From Loxodes magnus (lineage: Eukaryota; Ciliophora; Karyorelictea; Loxodida; Loxodidae): 64,000 nucleotides of DNA. The first letter of the stretch is position 1. The number at the start of each line of letters is the position of its first letter. The notes under the pieces were generated by a model. That model was not told the DNA's origin and ran no database searches. It saw only the letters and a program-made list of their open reading frames with translations. Below, piece by piece: positions 12,086 to 25,955 of this stretch. The position numbers and the translations under genes are program-made. The stretch is taken from positions 1 to 64,000 of the forward strand of contig CAMPDV010001601.1 of the NCBI GenBank assembly GCA_946699065.1, given 5' to 3'.

Positions 12086-13432
12086 AGCTAATCAAGTACA
12101 TAAAGAAACTCACGCGTAGTTAGGAAGAATTAATTAATAAGTAATTCCCTTTTTAAGAACAATTGGTAAACAGGATATTATTATAGAGATTAAGTAACAA
12201 GACTATCTGAATGTTATGAAATAGATATTAATAATTAGGAATATAATAGTAGCTTAAATACTTTTACAAATATATTAAAAGTAAGATTCAACATAAATTT
12301 TATGAAGTAACTATTAAAGACTAAAAGGAGGCCCATTGCAAAGTTATTTATAGAATAATTAGAATAATAATAATAATTCCCGTAAATTACCTATCCAAAA
12401 CTAAATAAATAGTATCGAAAAGAAATAATTAGTATATACAAACTCAGAATCTAAAGTTACAACTTTCGCAAGGATCTTTAAGACAAACATTTCTTAGTTG
12501 AGAATTCCCATTGTATGTGTGGAGATTTGATTAATTTGAACATATTCTGGAATGCGATTGCTATATAGATATGCGAGAATGGTTAAATAGCAAAAATTGG
12601 AAAATGCGACATTATAAATTAATAACCTATGACCAAATTATATCAATTAATTTCCAAAAACAAATTAGAATACATTGATCTGTAAATTAAAATTTTCCAT
12701 AGGATGTTACTTAAAAGGAGATTAGAATTATTCGAATTAGAAAAAAACTTATAATAAGAAAGTTCTGAGACTAAGGGTAAAGAAGCGAAAGAGCAAGATA
12801 AAGATGAAGAGAATAATGAAAATAAGGAAGGAAAAGAAGAACAAGAAGAAAAAGATGAGCAAGTGGAAGATCAGAATGAATAAACTGATAACGAAGATAA
12901 TAAAGCTGAAGAAGAAGATGAATTAGAAAGTGTTTGAGTTGAAAACTTTTAAAAAACATTATAACATCTTTAATTGAAGGAAGTAATTCCAACAATGAAA
13001 AGATGTCTCAAGACTCTTTTAGTTAAATTTAAATTAAGAACAACATGTGTAAGAGAAAGATTTACATTAGCTAACTATAAGTCATTAAATATTGCACTAG
13101 TGTTGGGAATAATAGTTGATTTTTACCTTTCATTATAATATCAGCAATGCTAGCTCAAAAATAATTCTACTTAGTAAAAAGATAAAAATTACACCATTTA
13201 ATCTTTATTCTCAAAATCAGAGCAAAGAAATAAATTTGAAGTAAGATAACTATTTATTAAAAATGCAGAGTTGTCAAGATAATCAAAATCTTGCTTACTT
13301 ATGAATATTTGCAAATAGATATTATAATTGATGATTTCAAAGAGTTTAATAAGCATAGCAATATTTAAAAAAATTTATTCTAAGAATGCCTTTAAAGAAT
13401 GCAGTCATGTCAACAGTAAAATTATTTGTTGA
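12086..13432 (+). pseudogene. Acidic-tail gene family, copy a
   Basis: A plus-strand frame is open for 449 codons apart from one TGA at 12935-12937. It contains K-L-E-Y-I-D-L-Q-I-K-I-F-H-R-M-L-L-K-R followed by a long Glu/Asp/Lys/Gln tail (about 12770-12934). Copies b (36.7-37.6 kb) and c (61.2-61.4 kb) are homologous. Alignment with b shows that some regions are conserved in other frames, for example P-V-N-Y-L-S with K-Q-I-V and R-N-N-x-Y-I, then F-E-H-I-L, so copy a carries frameshifts. A TGA at 12975-12977 (F-N-[TGA]-R-K) is shared by all three copies. Function unknown; the first in-frame ATG is at 12302. Confidence 0.6.
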
Positions 13433-15200
13433 TTTAATAAAAAATATATAAAACGTTTTCTCTTTAATAATATACGCTAAGTACAATAGACATCTAATTT
13501 AAGAAACTATTTCAATCTAAAAACTAATTACTTATACATATAATTTTTAATATGAACTGAATCATCGATATATCAAATTCAATTTAATAAACTTTGCTAA
13601 AGTAGATAGGAATTTGATACATTTGAGTACATTTTCAAGCTTTTTACAGATATTTTTAAAATTTGTAATAAACTTAAAATAATTAATGAAAATATTGTAA
13701 AAGACTTGTTTTATATGGCTAAAACTATATTAATAAATAGTTTAAAAAGATAAGATAATTAAATTAGATAAGTACATAAAAATATTTCATCAATAATATT
13801 TAGAAGTCCATTAAAGATTTTAAGAACTAGAGTGAAAAGAAAATAGATTATATTAAAAACCCATAACAGATTTAGCTAAAAAATTGTTTATCAAGATGAG
13901 AGTGAAAGAGAAGCATGAAATATAGAAAGTTTGAAATTTAGCGTAATTTGGCTGGTTAAATGGCAATAATTATGCAATGATGTCTGAATATTTAAACTGT
14001 TATAGTTGATTATTATGATTTATGATATAAATTTTGAAATAGTAAATAAGATTTTGAAATGATTAATTTTTAAAAATGAAAATAAATAATTTTAATAATT
14101 ATCATTTATTTTATTATTTTAAGCTAAAATATGAAAATTTTCTAATATAATGTTGATATAAATAATAAAAATGATAAATAAAATTTAATCTTTTAGCATT
14201 TATAATTTTAAAGGATAGTTTTAGTTAAAATATGTTTTTAAAGAAATAAAGTAATTTAATTATAGTTAAATATGTAAGTATAATTTTCTTATTATTAGCA
14301 AATTAATAATAATGGCTTATATTTAAATTTCTTTAAGCTGACAATTATAAAATAATTAATTTTACATAATTATGTTTAATTAAATTTTGATATATAAATT
14401 AATAATTTATACTTAACTTATAATAAAAGTTAGTTAAGATTATTATTATAATTACTTATATTATTTAGAACTAAAAATTATACATTCATTAAATTTATAA
14501 TTATTGATAATTCTTTATTAATTTTATTTTATACAGTTATCTCTAAAGATATGTTTAACTATATTTACTTTTTAATTAACTAAATTATTGTTTTAATTAT
14601 TGTAGACATTAATTATCAAATGAGAATTTTTATATTTTTATAATCTAGTAATCAAATGCTTATTGTTAACCAATTATTTAAATTCATATCAAAATTATGA
14701 AAAGCTTCCTCTTTATTAATTTTTAATTATACAAAGATAATTAATTCTAGCATATAATTATTTAATTATTTTAGATTTTTGATATAGTATTTTTAATATT
14801 AATATCTTACTATTATAAAGGATTATTTTTAACTTGCTATCATTTAGAATTTTATATTATTAAAGTAATAAAGCTAAAGTTTCCTTTGGTTTACTTAGCA
14901 CTTCAATTCCTTTAAAATATTTCTTCCTTTATATTATCTATGTTTTATTAATTATAGTTAAGAGTTCATGGCTTAGCAATTTAATTAGTTTTTAGAACTT
15001 AAATTTTAATATTTATTTATAAAAATAAATGCTATAAATTAAAGCTATTTAGTAATAATATTTCACTTTAATAAAAGAGTTATTGTATGAAACTGTTTAT
15101 TTCAATTTTAAATTAAAACAGTTTTTTGACATCTATAACTGCATGAATTGCTTCAATTATAGACATTAGTAAATGTTTTTTAATGCTCTTTAATTATAAT
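13433..15200. other. AT-rich DNA, no gene seen
   Basis: No supported frame, RNA or repeat. Confidence 0.45.
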
Positions 15201-17400
15201 CTTGATCTCATCAATTTTAAATTACTCTTGTTATAGTCTCTCTTTTATATTTTCCTTTTTTACTTTTTCCATTTCTAATCATTCTAATCTTCTTGATATA
15301 AGTTTCTTATACTTTTATTTAGAAATCTAAATATCCCAAATAAGACTTTGGAAACTATTTTATAAGTATTTAATCATATATTATAAAGCGTCTTAAGTCA
15401 TAATTCTCAATCTTTTACGATAGTCAATCTCTTATATTAGAATAGTATATATATTTTAAAAATGTGCTGTACCATACTCTCCACATATACAGTAGGGATT
15501 ATCAATAGGATAATGAAGATCTTAAAAATCTTTTCGGGGATTAAAAGATTGGGTTCTAAGTTTATATATACTGATAATTTTTTGTCTAAATTCTTTGTTC
15601 AACTTAATGTAAGTGTTTATTGGAAATTTGGTTAAGATTACTGAACTTTTCAGTATATATTTTAGCTTTTTTCATTCTCCTAAACTTTTGAGTAGCTGTA
15701 TTATAAAAATATTATTGTAATTTGTTCTCTTTAGTAAACATTTTTTAATTTATACTAATCTTGGAATTCTACAGGTCTATAGAGGTCTGATAATTGCTAA
15801 ACTTTATCATAGCATTGAAATCAAATAGTTGGTAATGAAAAGAGAGCCTATTGTCGATGTTGAAAAATCAATACTTTCTTATTTAATTTTATAATAGAAT
15901 TTAAAAAACTTTATTGCCATAATGTGTTTGAAAGATAACCAGTTTAAATCTATGAAACATAACTTATTAATGTTGCTGCTTAAATTGCTTGAAATCATTC
16001 TCATACTCAATTCTATTCAAAACTCAAGTTATTCCTCTCTGAATACACCATGGTACTAGTTCTCTCCATATTCTGCTTTAGGTAAAAAGTTTGCATAAAG
16101 TTTTAAAATGCCAAACATTCTTATATCTCATAAGTTAAAAAACAGCTTTTTCATTGCAACTAAATACTTGATCACGACTTCTCTACAATGAGAATTAAAA
16201 TTCTTCTTCTAATGTAGCATTACATCTAAATATGTTACTAGTTCCTTTTAAAATAATTGGTTAATTATCTAATCATAAATTTTATTATTTCTAATGTTTC
16301 TTTAAAATTTAGATGCATTCAGATTTGATAAATTTGATCTTTAATTGAGTTTATGTAAAATGCTTACCTTTAGCACGTTTCCGATAGTTATCAATTATTT
16401 GTTATATTATTCAAATTTATTAAGTTGTTTATCTGATTTTATAAATCCCATTTATGAAGGGTGAATCAAATTTCTCTAATAAATCAGATTGTATAGTCTT
16501 TTTGTTAAAGCTTTATCATATAGTTTTATAATAATATTAATAAGAGAAACAGGTAGTCAGTTTTTCTAGTCATCTTTATTTCCTTTTTTAAGTATTGGAA
16601 TTACTGCCCATTTATTTACCTCCTAAGGAATTCTTCCAAATCTTAACAAATTATTCAGAAAAGAGTGAAGAATTATTATCAAATATTATCCACCATATTT
16701 CAGAAATTCACCTTTTATTCTGTCTGAATCAGCTGATTTTCCATTCGTAATTTCTTTATAATTTGTTGTATGGTAGATAAAATCCTAATAAATAGTTGAT
16801 AATCTTTAATTTCTTAAATACTATCTTATATTTTATCTATTTTTTAATTACTAAGATTTATTTATTATTTAGTTAGATTAGAATGCTTTTTAAAAATAAA
16901 TTCTCCCATGAATCAATGGATTTATTTTTGATTTCTTAATTAAAGTTCATTTAATTTATTAGGCTTTTTAATTTTCTTAGTATGTGAAAATATTTCTTTA
17001 GAATCTCCATTTAGAAGTAAAAGTTTCTTTTTTGTTTTTTCAAATTTCACAAATTAGAATTGAAGTCATTCAGAATGTCGTTTTTTCATGAATATTAGTT
17101 ACTTATTAGTTTATTCTTCCAGATATAATGTATGCTTCTTATATACTGAGTTAGCTCTTTTAGGCCTAAATATTTCTTAGTAAGATCTCGAGATATTTGT
17201 TTATAACTTGAATCTGGAATAAAGGATCCTAATGTTTAATCAGCATTGTATTAGATGTTATTTTTTGATAAATTTATATTAAACTTCAAGATTATCTTAA
17301 TCTATCTAAAAGAATTCTAGATAAGTTTGCAGAAAAGATTCTAAATATTTTTGACGATATATTGCATCTTAATAACCTATTTATTTTATATTTCCTCAAA
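15200..17400 (-). pseudogene. LINE ORF2, reverse transcriptase and C-terminal region
   Basis: The minus strand reads through RT motifs. There is G-K-S-A-D-S-D-R-I-K-G-E-F-L-K-Y-G, then N-K-W-A-V-I-P-I-L-K-K-G-N near 16.6 kb, then N-[TGA]-L-P-V-S-L-I-N (TGA at 16557-16559), H-P-S-Q-M-G-F, and downstream C-R-E-V-V-I-K-Y, F-L-P-K-A-E-Y-G and F-I-D-L-N-W-L-S-F. The last pieces match the plus-strand LINE at 46.2-46.6 kb (D-L-L-P-K-A-K-Q-G, F-I-D-S-N-W-L-L-F), so both belong to one family. The TGA stands where the sister has TGG in N-W-R-P. Frameshifts are present; the endonuclease part upstream (toward 17.4 kb) is not clear. Confidence 0.85.
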
Positions 17401-20170
17401 TTCTTGCTCATCTTCAATTAATCTCACATAAAATTAAGTTTTTTTTATAAATAAATTTGCAGAAAAAATGTTATTTTTAAGCTATAATATCATCTTATCA
17501 CTGTTTATCTTATAAAAGAATTGTTTTAAGAATTAAGTTTTTATCTTTAAATAATCTAGCAATTTTCAGTTGATATCATACTTTATGAATAAATATAATT
17601 ACAATCTTTAAAACATCAATCAAATAGATAAATATAAATAATGACTATTTAATTAGAAAATGAATATGAAAATATTTTTAATTTAATTTCTTGATAAGAT
17701 CTTTTAAATTTAAATAAGTGCTTAATCAAATCCTATTTATTAAACCACTTTAAATGTTTTTATGTTTATGAATATTTAGCATCTTAAATTAAAAAATACT
17801 ATATTGTATATTAAACCAAACATTTATTAAAGCAATCCTTAAATTATCAATTATCATTTAGTTGTCTAATCATTTAGAATCAAACAAAAATACCTCATTT
17901 TTAAGGTCATTTATGAAATTGTGTATTATTCGCTTTATCATCTTAGAAAAAGCTTTGCTTTTTATTATGCTATATATGTTTCTTTTTATATTGTACGAAA
18001 TATTTCCCATATAGATATAATTATAATAGTTATTAAATTACACTTTGTATATTATTTTAATTAATACAAAAAATAAAGCTTTTAACCTTTTTTGATATAA
18101 TGAAAACTATATTGATTTCTTAATTATTTACACTTTCATTTTGGTAATTCCTATTATTTAATATTAGAATATCATTTTATTCTTATTTTAGATGCAAATA
18201 TAAGATAATTTACAAGAAACTTAAGATTTTTATCATTTTCCATATATTCAAATTATTTATATACTTTACTACCAAATCTTTCTTAATCATAAATAGTCAA
18301 TCCATTTTTTAAAAAACCTTTCAACTTTAATCAAATAGCTTCATTAGAAATTACAACATTAATAAATAAAATCTATTTTCTATATACATAGTAGATATAT
18401 TCAACTTCCTAATCATCAGAAACCTAAACCTATTCCTTTTAATATTACCAAATTAGAACTAATTTTTAAGAGAAAAAATACTTAATATAGCTATTTTTTC
18501 TTAAAAACTTATTTTTCTCTTCTAAATTAACATTTTTTCGCAAACTAAAAACAGATAGTTAGTCTAAGCTCTTTTCAAAGTATTTTTACTCGTCTTTTCG
18601 ATTTTTAATGTTTTTCTTATTATTATAATAAAACATTTTTTTAAACTTGATTTATAAGTTTTTATTTGCATATTTGATATAGTTAGATTAGATATATTAT
18701 TAAGATCCTTGCTTAAATACTGTTTTTGGATTCTTGTAGATTGACCTAAAATTTATTATTATAGATGCATTATACCTAATTTTTTCTATTTGACTGTTCA
18801 TATTTTTATAAATGGATTTTTAAATTCCTTTGGATTAGTTTTTTAACAATTTATAATACCTACTATAAACGGTAAGCACTCTTATAGAAATTTTTTTTTA
18901 CTGATATTGTTTCTTCCTAAAATTGTCATTTATTTTTTTTATCTTTACTTCTTAAAAGTCATTAAAAAAACTTTTCAAATCTTTTAAAATTCTATCCCTT
19001 TAAGAAAAGGATTTATCTATCCTGAAAATCTTTTGTAGCGTATAACTCAGAGCGAAAAAAGATAATTTTTTCACGATTTCATGGTTTATTTTATTATATC
19101 TCCTTTTTTCTTGAGATCCTTTTATTTTAAGTAAATTCTTATAACATTAAAAATTTTTAAATCGAATTTTTTCATTTACTCGAAAAGAAGTTCAAAATTA
19201 AAAATTTATTTTTTCCAAAACATAAACAATAAATTATTTTTATAATTTCAAAAATAATTTACCTTATCAAAAATATATTTTTAAATAAAAAAAAAAATTT
19301 TGTTAAAAAATTTAAAATCAAAAAATTTTCCTAAAAACAAAAACATTTTTTTATTTTTACAAAATACCATTTCAACAAAAAAGATTTCCAAATTCTATTT
19401 CGAATATAAAGTTTTTTTATTCCTATTTTTTTCTCGAAAATCTTTTATATTTGGAATTTTTTCTTGAACATTTATTCCAATTTAAAATTTTTATCCCAAA
19501 ATAATTAAATTAATTCCATCCCAGAAATCTTTGGTAGTGTAAAACGCTGATAAAAAAAAATTGGAATTTTTGAAATTCAGGCTCTACAATTGAAAAATAA
19601 ATTAAAAAATACAATCAGAAAAATTTCCCAATCGGAAACGAAGGATTTTAAACATAAAAATTTAATATTTTATAATTATAATAAATAAATATCTAATAAT
19701 AATTAATAATAATTAATAATAATCAATATTAAATATCAATCATAAAAAAATAAATAAAATACTTAATTAAATTTTTTAATTAATAATCAAAATTATAAAC
19801 TAACTTTGCATGTACAAATAATATTTTAACTACTCCACAAAAAAATGATAATTTATACTCAACTTGAAATTTTTACAAAATCTAAAAATTAATCTATAAA
19901 ATTTAATAGCATAAAAATAAACTTAAATTTATTTCATATCTTCATTTAACAAAATTATTCTTTAAATATTTTTAAACATAAACACTTTAAATCAATATAC
20001 CTCACTAATTTCAATAACCTATATTACTCAACATTTATTTTAAGCCAATAATTTTTAAGAATATACAAATTTTAAATAAGAATATAAAGCAAACACTTCA
20101 TAAAATTACAAACATTATTACAATTCATCTTTCATTTAAATGCATTACCAATATCTTATATCTTTAATCG
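17401..20170. other. AT-rich DNA with two copies of a short dispersed motif
   Basis: No gene seen. Two related blocks near 19015-19062 and 19505-19555 share a core like TTTGGTAGTGTAAAAC followed by GCTGA and an A run. Relatives lie at about 51008-51052 and 51182-51230. All four lie downstream of minus-strand WD40 copies, so they belong to the duplicated 3' flank. Confidence 0.5.
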
Positions 20171-20200
20171 TAAAATTAAATAAGTCAAATTATAAATTTC

Positions 20201-21235
20201 TCAACTTGAAACTCTCCACTTTCTTATCATCTTGTCAATTCCTCCCGATACCAACCATCTATTATCAACACTCAATGCTATAGAATTTATGAAATTTGTG
20301 TGCCCTTACAAAGTCTATATACACTCACCCTTATCAAAGTTCCAGATCTTGATTGCTTTATCCCATGAACAAGAAAAGATAACACTTGAATCAACACTTA
20401 ACTGAATACTACGTACAGCATCTACGTGACCTTGAAGAGTACGAATACACTAACCAGAAGAGAAGTCCCATATCTTAATAGTACTGTCCCGAGAACCAGA
20501 TATGATATACCTATTATCCTTAGACACTATCACCGATAAAACTCAGGCCTGAATGCCCAGTAAGAGTTCGTTCAAGTTGACCTGTCTAGAAATCCCAGAT
20601 CTTTATAGTGTTATCCCAAGAATCCCGATATAATATATCTAGAGTCAAAGGAGATTACTACCGATCTAACTATATCAGTATGTCCCATTATAGTTCTTAT
20701 GAGAGTTCCATTGTGGAAATTTCAGATCTTTATGGAGTAGTCAGAAGATCCTGATACGATATAGCTAGAGTCATAGGCGATTACTACCGATCAAACTGTA
20801 GAAGTATGTCCCGTTATAGTTCTTAGGAGGAGCACCAGTCTATAAATTCCAGATCTTTATGGTTTTATCAGCAGATCCTGATACTATATAGCTAGAGTCT
20901 GGGGATATTACTACCGAGTTAACATAATCAGTATGTCCTGTTATAGTTCTTGAAGAGTACCTGTCTGGAAGTTCCAGATTTTTATCGACTTTTCAGGCCA
21001 TCCAGAACCTGATACAATTCAATTCAGGTCACTTGATATAGCTACCGATGAAACAGATGAAGTGTCATAAATGATCTAGTCTAAAAATATTAAAGAAATA
21101 CCTTTACTTTAGTCATAACTGATCTTGTTTATTAGCTTTTAGTAGCATAAGTTAGTCAGAATTTCATACTTAAAATGAAGTAGAGATATTTTCCCTAGGA
21201 TGTGACTTCTCGCCCTTAAGAGTTTTCTTAAAAAA
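20201..21235 (-). pseudogene. WD40-repeat protein, copy 2 (decayed)
   Basis: Inverted homologue of copy 1 with the same N-terminal exon (R-A-R-S-H-I-L-G-K-I-S-L-L-H-F), mini-intron (21081-21101) and seven repeats. It shares the TGA in L-N-[TGA]-I-V-S-G-S and adds one at I-K-I-[TGA]-N-F and one at S-T-V-[TGA]-S-V, all Trp-type positions. It ends R-K-W-R-V-S-S then TGA at 20201-20203. Indels break the frame, for example an extra T in the fourth repeat and a lost base after the first. The duplicated block extends through the 5' flank to about 21.6 kb. Confidence 0.88.
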
Positions 21236-21599
21236 ATACTTTTAGTAAATTGCTTTTCTTTTTTCTCCATTGATTTTTTCTCCATTTTAATTTTATAACT
21301 TACTTCTATAAATATTTAAATAAAATAACTCAATAAATTTTACTGACTCAATTTCAATAAAATTAAACAATAAAATTATTTATTAAGCATACTTATAAAT
21401 ATCTTATTTCTTAAATATTGATTTTTCTATTTTTGTCTTAAAACAAGACAAGATATTAAACTAATAGTGTACAAACTTTTACAATTTTAATTATTTTATT
21501 TTTTTTTAATTTTAAATAAAAGGATATGTTATTATATCAAAATTTTATAACGAAAAATTATATCCTTATTATAATAACTTTAATATGCATCCATTAATT

Positions 21600-22479
21600 A
21601 CTACTTATTTGTGCTTTAAATCAAAGACTCTTAATAAGAAAGCCTTATTTAGTTGTAGACCTTTTAAATGATAAATAAAATATTACAATTTTTTTAAATA
21701 TACTGTTATTAATTATTGCTTTTCACTTACATTTAATCAAAAAAAAATATTTCTTTAAGCTTTTTATTAATTAAAAAATTAAATAAAATAAGTTTCTTAT
21801 TAACTAGATTGAATAGATATTTAAAAGCATCAAATTTTTAAAACAAAGTATTTTTAGAATTTATAAGATAAAATCTTTTACCCATTCACTTTCTTACTAC
21901 TATTTCATTAAAACTTTTTATTTATAAAGGTCTCTCTTAAAATAATAAACTAATATAATTAATTATAATGTTGATTCTAAGCAAGTTATATAAATGTAAT
22001 AAATATAAGTAATAGAAAGTAAATATTTAATCTAACTAGAAATGGTGTATCACTAATTTAATCTTCTAATTATTAAATAGTAATATTTAATTATATTATT
22101 AAAATAAGCTTTAATATTTTAATTATGTCTATTAAATACTTAATATTTTATCCTTTTAGCTTTATTAGTTATTAATTTCTCTTTAATTTAGATATTAGAT
22201 TAGTTATAATAAATAGATTTAGATAAGTTTCTGTTTTTTATAGCAAAGTAATATTAATTATTTGTGTTATTTTAGTAATGATAATTTGTAATTAATAATA
22301 GCTAAATGATTCTAGATAATTTAAAGATAAAAACTTAAATCTATTATTCTATACAAATCTATATTATATAGTTAGCACTATTAATAGTCTATTTATTAGA
22401 ATTAGTAGTTTGATATTTAGAAAATGATAAGCTTTTAAGTAAGCATATTTATAATATCTTGTATTATTATTTTCTGAAT
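21600..22479. other. AT-rich DNA, no gene seen
   Basis: Lies between the WD40 copy 2 flank and X'. It does not contain the acidic-tail gene that follows segment X on the left. Confidence 0.4.
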
Positions 22480-24140
22480 GAAAGAACTTAGCATAATATG
22501 TTTGTTTGTAAGATAATATAAGTATTAGATTAGGTAATATAACTAATCTAAGAGATTATGATTTACTGTTAATACATTTGATTAGTGTACTATTATTGTA
22601 TAGGTTTGTGTTGGTAATAAAGAATTGTACATGTTTTGCTTTATACATTTATTAATCTGATTAGAAAAGATTGAAATCTGATGATATAGATAGTTAATGA
22701 TTTGAAAGTTAGGCATTAAAATAAGTTTGATTTTTAGATGATTTATAATTTTGCTAAATTTAAATTATATTTATATATTCCTTTTTATTAACTATCTTTT
22801 GTAATTAACTTTTGTTTGGAAAGCTGATAGGTACATTTTGTAAAAAATGTAGTCTTAATTTATCTAAGTTTATTTTAGTGAGTATAAGAATATATTTAAA
22901 GTATTAATGATACTAGTTCTATAAAACATTTAGGTAATTATATAAAATAAATAGTAAAGAGAAAACATTATTCTTTTATATAATTAAACCAAGAAAAGCT
23001 AGCTCTTCAATAGAGTCAATTATTCATATATCTAAAGTCCTCTATTTATCTTAAAATCAAGTGCTTAATATATTATAGCCTCCTTATTTAGTAATATTAA
23101 TTCATAAAAACTTAAAAGAAAATTCCTTTTTACTTGTACTTGCAAATATTCTAAGTCCTTTAACTATTATAGGTTTAATTAGAGACTAATAAGAAATTTT
23201 GTTATCCTCTAGATAAAATATTTAATAAAATTGTGATTTCTTATTAAGAATAATATTTTAAATGAAAATAAGGAAAATTAATATTTTTCTATTTGTAAAA
23301 ATTTAAAATAATTTATATAAAATCTCTTAATATTTTATAAAAAACAAAGTAAATGCAAAATAATTAATTAAATATAATTTAAAAAATATTAACAAAATAT
23401 ATAATTCTAAATGATATTATAAATTAATATTTTCAATATTCATCTTTAGATCAAACATATAATCAATTATGTAATCTAGATTTTAACCAAATCTACTCAA
23501 ATATCAAACTTAAATTATAACCAAAACTTAAGAAATTTCATTTTTCAAAAATTAAAATAAAATTTACTAATTATTTAATTGACACTATCAACTTAAATTA
23601 TTTAAAAGAATTACTAAAAGAGAAAAAAGTATAAATTAATTAATTAAAAAAATTAAAAAATATTATAATTTAAAACTTTATATTTAACAATATTTAAGAT
23701 AAATATTAAAAATACTAATTTTATAAATCTACCATTTATTTACTTTTTAAATAAACTAATTCAACAAAAAAATTATTATTCTTAGAAATTTTACATTTAA
23801 AAATATAAAAAATTAAAAATCTTAAAAATCTTAAAAAATTCTCTAACTCTCAGATTTTTATAATCAGCCTATTTAGTTTATTTTTACTATTTTTCATCGA
23901 TTATGGATATATATATAAGTACTAATTATTTTACTAATCTAAAATTTTAACTTCTTCTTAAATGGAAACTATTCAATATTTGAATAAATAAGTAAAAAAA
24001 TTATTTAATTTTTTATTTTCTAATTCTTTTTCTAAACTTAATATGAAATCCCGCTAAATGTTTTTAAAAATAATTTAATTCATATCAATATTAAGATTCT
24101 TAAATATTAAGTAAAGTAGCAAACTAAATTAAAATTTTGA
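22480..24140 (-). repeat. Segment X', inverted arm of the duplication
   Basis: Reverse-complement match to 9350-12080 without the 0.9 kb insertion, so it preserves the empty target site near 22780-22795. No coding motif was found. Confidence 0.8.
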
Positions 24141-24750
24141 ATTAAAAACATATTTATAATTTTATTGATTATTACTTTTTAAATTTCCTTTAAAGCTTCT
24201 AAAATTGTAGTAAATCAAATTTAATAGAGATCTAAAGAGTTTTGACTATCATTTATTTCTTAAAATATTTTTATTTCAAACATATTATATAATTGTTAGT
24301 CTATAAACCATTATAGATATTTTTTGATGCTTTCATGTTTTGATTTGATTATGCTATATTTTATAACTCTTTAAGTTTTATATTAAATACTTCGATATGA
24401 TTCGTACAAGCAATCTTTTTAAGTTGATAAAATCTTTTAAGGCATTATAAACAAGAAGACCATCCACATGGAAGTTATTTTGCTAGACACCATTCTCAAT
24501 CGAAAGGTTTCGGATAATTTTGATACTGATAAAGATCCATTAAAAGAAAAAATGATTAGTAAAAGAAATAAATTATTATGGAAAAAATAGAAAATTAAAA
24601 TATAAAATAAAGAAAGAAAAAAATTAATTTTATTGTAATTAAGTTACAAAAATTTAAATCTTTAGGAAATTAATTATCTTACTAATATAAAAATTATTAT
24701 GATAAATCTAGTTTAAATAAGGAGTATCATTCCTTCCAATGTGATTTATT
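24141..24750. other. AT-rich DNA with a short coding-like patch
   Basis: Around 24450-24550 a GC-richer patch reads as protein in two frames (for example H-P-H-G-S-Y-F-A-R-H-H-S), but nothing identifies it. Confidence 0.25.
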
Positions 24751-24754
24751 TAAA

Positions 24755-24920
24755 CTCTAGTATTAAGAAGTACCCCACATAAGAAGAAACAAACAAAAAT
24801 CAGAGCGCGAGCCATGATGGACAATATCGGAGAGGTATAAAATAGCATTAATATTGAAAGATGTAGGATATTAGAGTTTCTTAGGGTAGCCTCCTATTAA
24901 TGCCTTGTATAAGAAGAGAT
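24755..24920 (+). repeat. Partial leader/SINE-like repeat unit
   Basis: The stretch with taccccacat ... gcattaatattgaaagatg ... ggatattagag resembles 53850-53960 (accccatgggc ... gttaatgttgaaagatgcc ... gatactaag). It is a fragment of the repeat unit found in front of LINE ORF1 at 54.2 kb, GC-richer than its surroundings. Confidence 0.45.
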
Positions 24921-25560
24921 TTTCAATGAAAAATTTATTAAAATTTAAAAAATTTGATTAAATGAAATGAGCACTCAATAATCGAAGTTTTTTAATCAAA
25001 AAATTAAAAAACTTATAAAAATAGAAAAATAAAATAATAATCAAAAATAGTTAAAAGTTCAAATAAAAAATAAAATATTTATTAAAAAATTATCATTTCC
25101 TGAATAGCGAGTTGGTCCCCAGATTCCCTAGTTTAAATTAGTTCATTTGTAGGTTTATATTCATTCTATATTGAGTTTCTTCTTTAATATTTTCCCATTT
25201 TAAATTAGTTAAAAGATAATAATATATATTCGAATCTTCTTAAAGTTCGAAACAGAAAATATTATTGCAAGTTAAATTTTATACGAAATTAAAAAATATT
25301 AAGATAAAATGCTTCAAAAATAAGCAAAAAAATTTTTTCCAGACTTTTTCTCTATTATCTTTTGTTTTTTTAATATATTTATATTTTTATTGTGATTTTT
25401 TTTCTTTTCTCGTATTTCCTTTTAATATATTTTTTTAATATTTTTATTTTTTAGATTGTTCTAAATAAAAAACTTGATATTTTTTTGTTTTTTTTGTTGT
25501 TTATTTATATCTTTTTTACTTTTTAAATTTTAATCATTTTTGGTAAAATAATTCTTTGAT
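24921..25560. other. AT-rich DNA, no gene seen
   Basis: No frame, structure or repeat recognised. Confidence 0.4.
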
Positions 25561-25569
25561 ATTCGAGCT

Positions 25570-25955
25570 TTTTTATAAATAAGTAAATTCTATTATAGAG
25601 CGCGTAGCACTCTCGTTGGTACGCAGGTTTTTAAATTGATTTTATTTAATATAAATTTTTTTTTATAGGTCTCTCTTTTCTCTCTTTCCTTGTTTCCTCT
25701 TTCTGCGGTACGTCCCTGTAATTTTTCCTTCCAAAGCATAGGATGCAATATGCGATTACAGGTACATTTCCCCGATCTATGAAGAAGAAAGTTTCCTCCT
25801 GTCATTCAGAGCTCTCCAGCTTGTCATAACTTCCTTCTCTTGTTATTGGTTTCTCTTCTTCCGATTTATCTTCCGTCCGCGCTCATTTTTTTGTTGCCTT
25901 GCTGGGTCTCCAAGCAGCATCCGAAGGAGAGGTCTTTCCACTCTATTTAAATGAA
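25570..25955 (-). repeat. SINE-like / LINE-leader unit with terminal hairpin
   Basis: A GC-richer block on the minus strand ends in AGAGTGC-TAC-GCGCTCT (25597-25613), a 7-bp stem with a three-base loop and one T-G wobble, followed by ATAATA and a TTTACTTATTTATAAA tail. The same 3' arrangement occurs at 42.69, 53.73 and 62.42 kb. No protein call is justified for the head of the unit. Confidence 0.6.

Noticed and set aside
12771-12995. Standard-code open frame on the minus strand, Leu/Phe-rich
   Set aside because: It is the reverse of the acidic Glu/Lys tail of the plus-strand gene; the hydrophobic character is a shadow. The same holds for 37359-37553.
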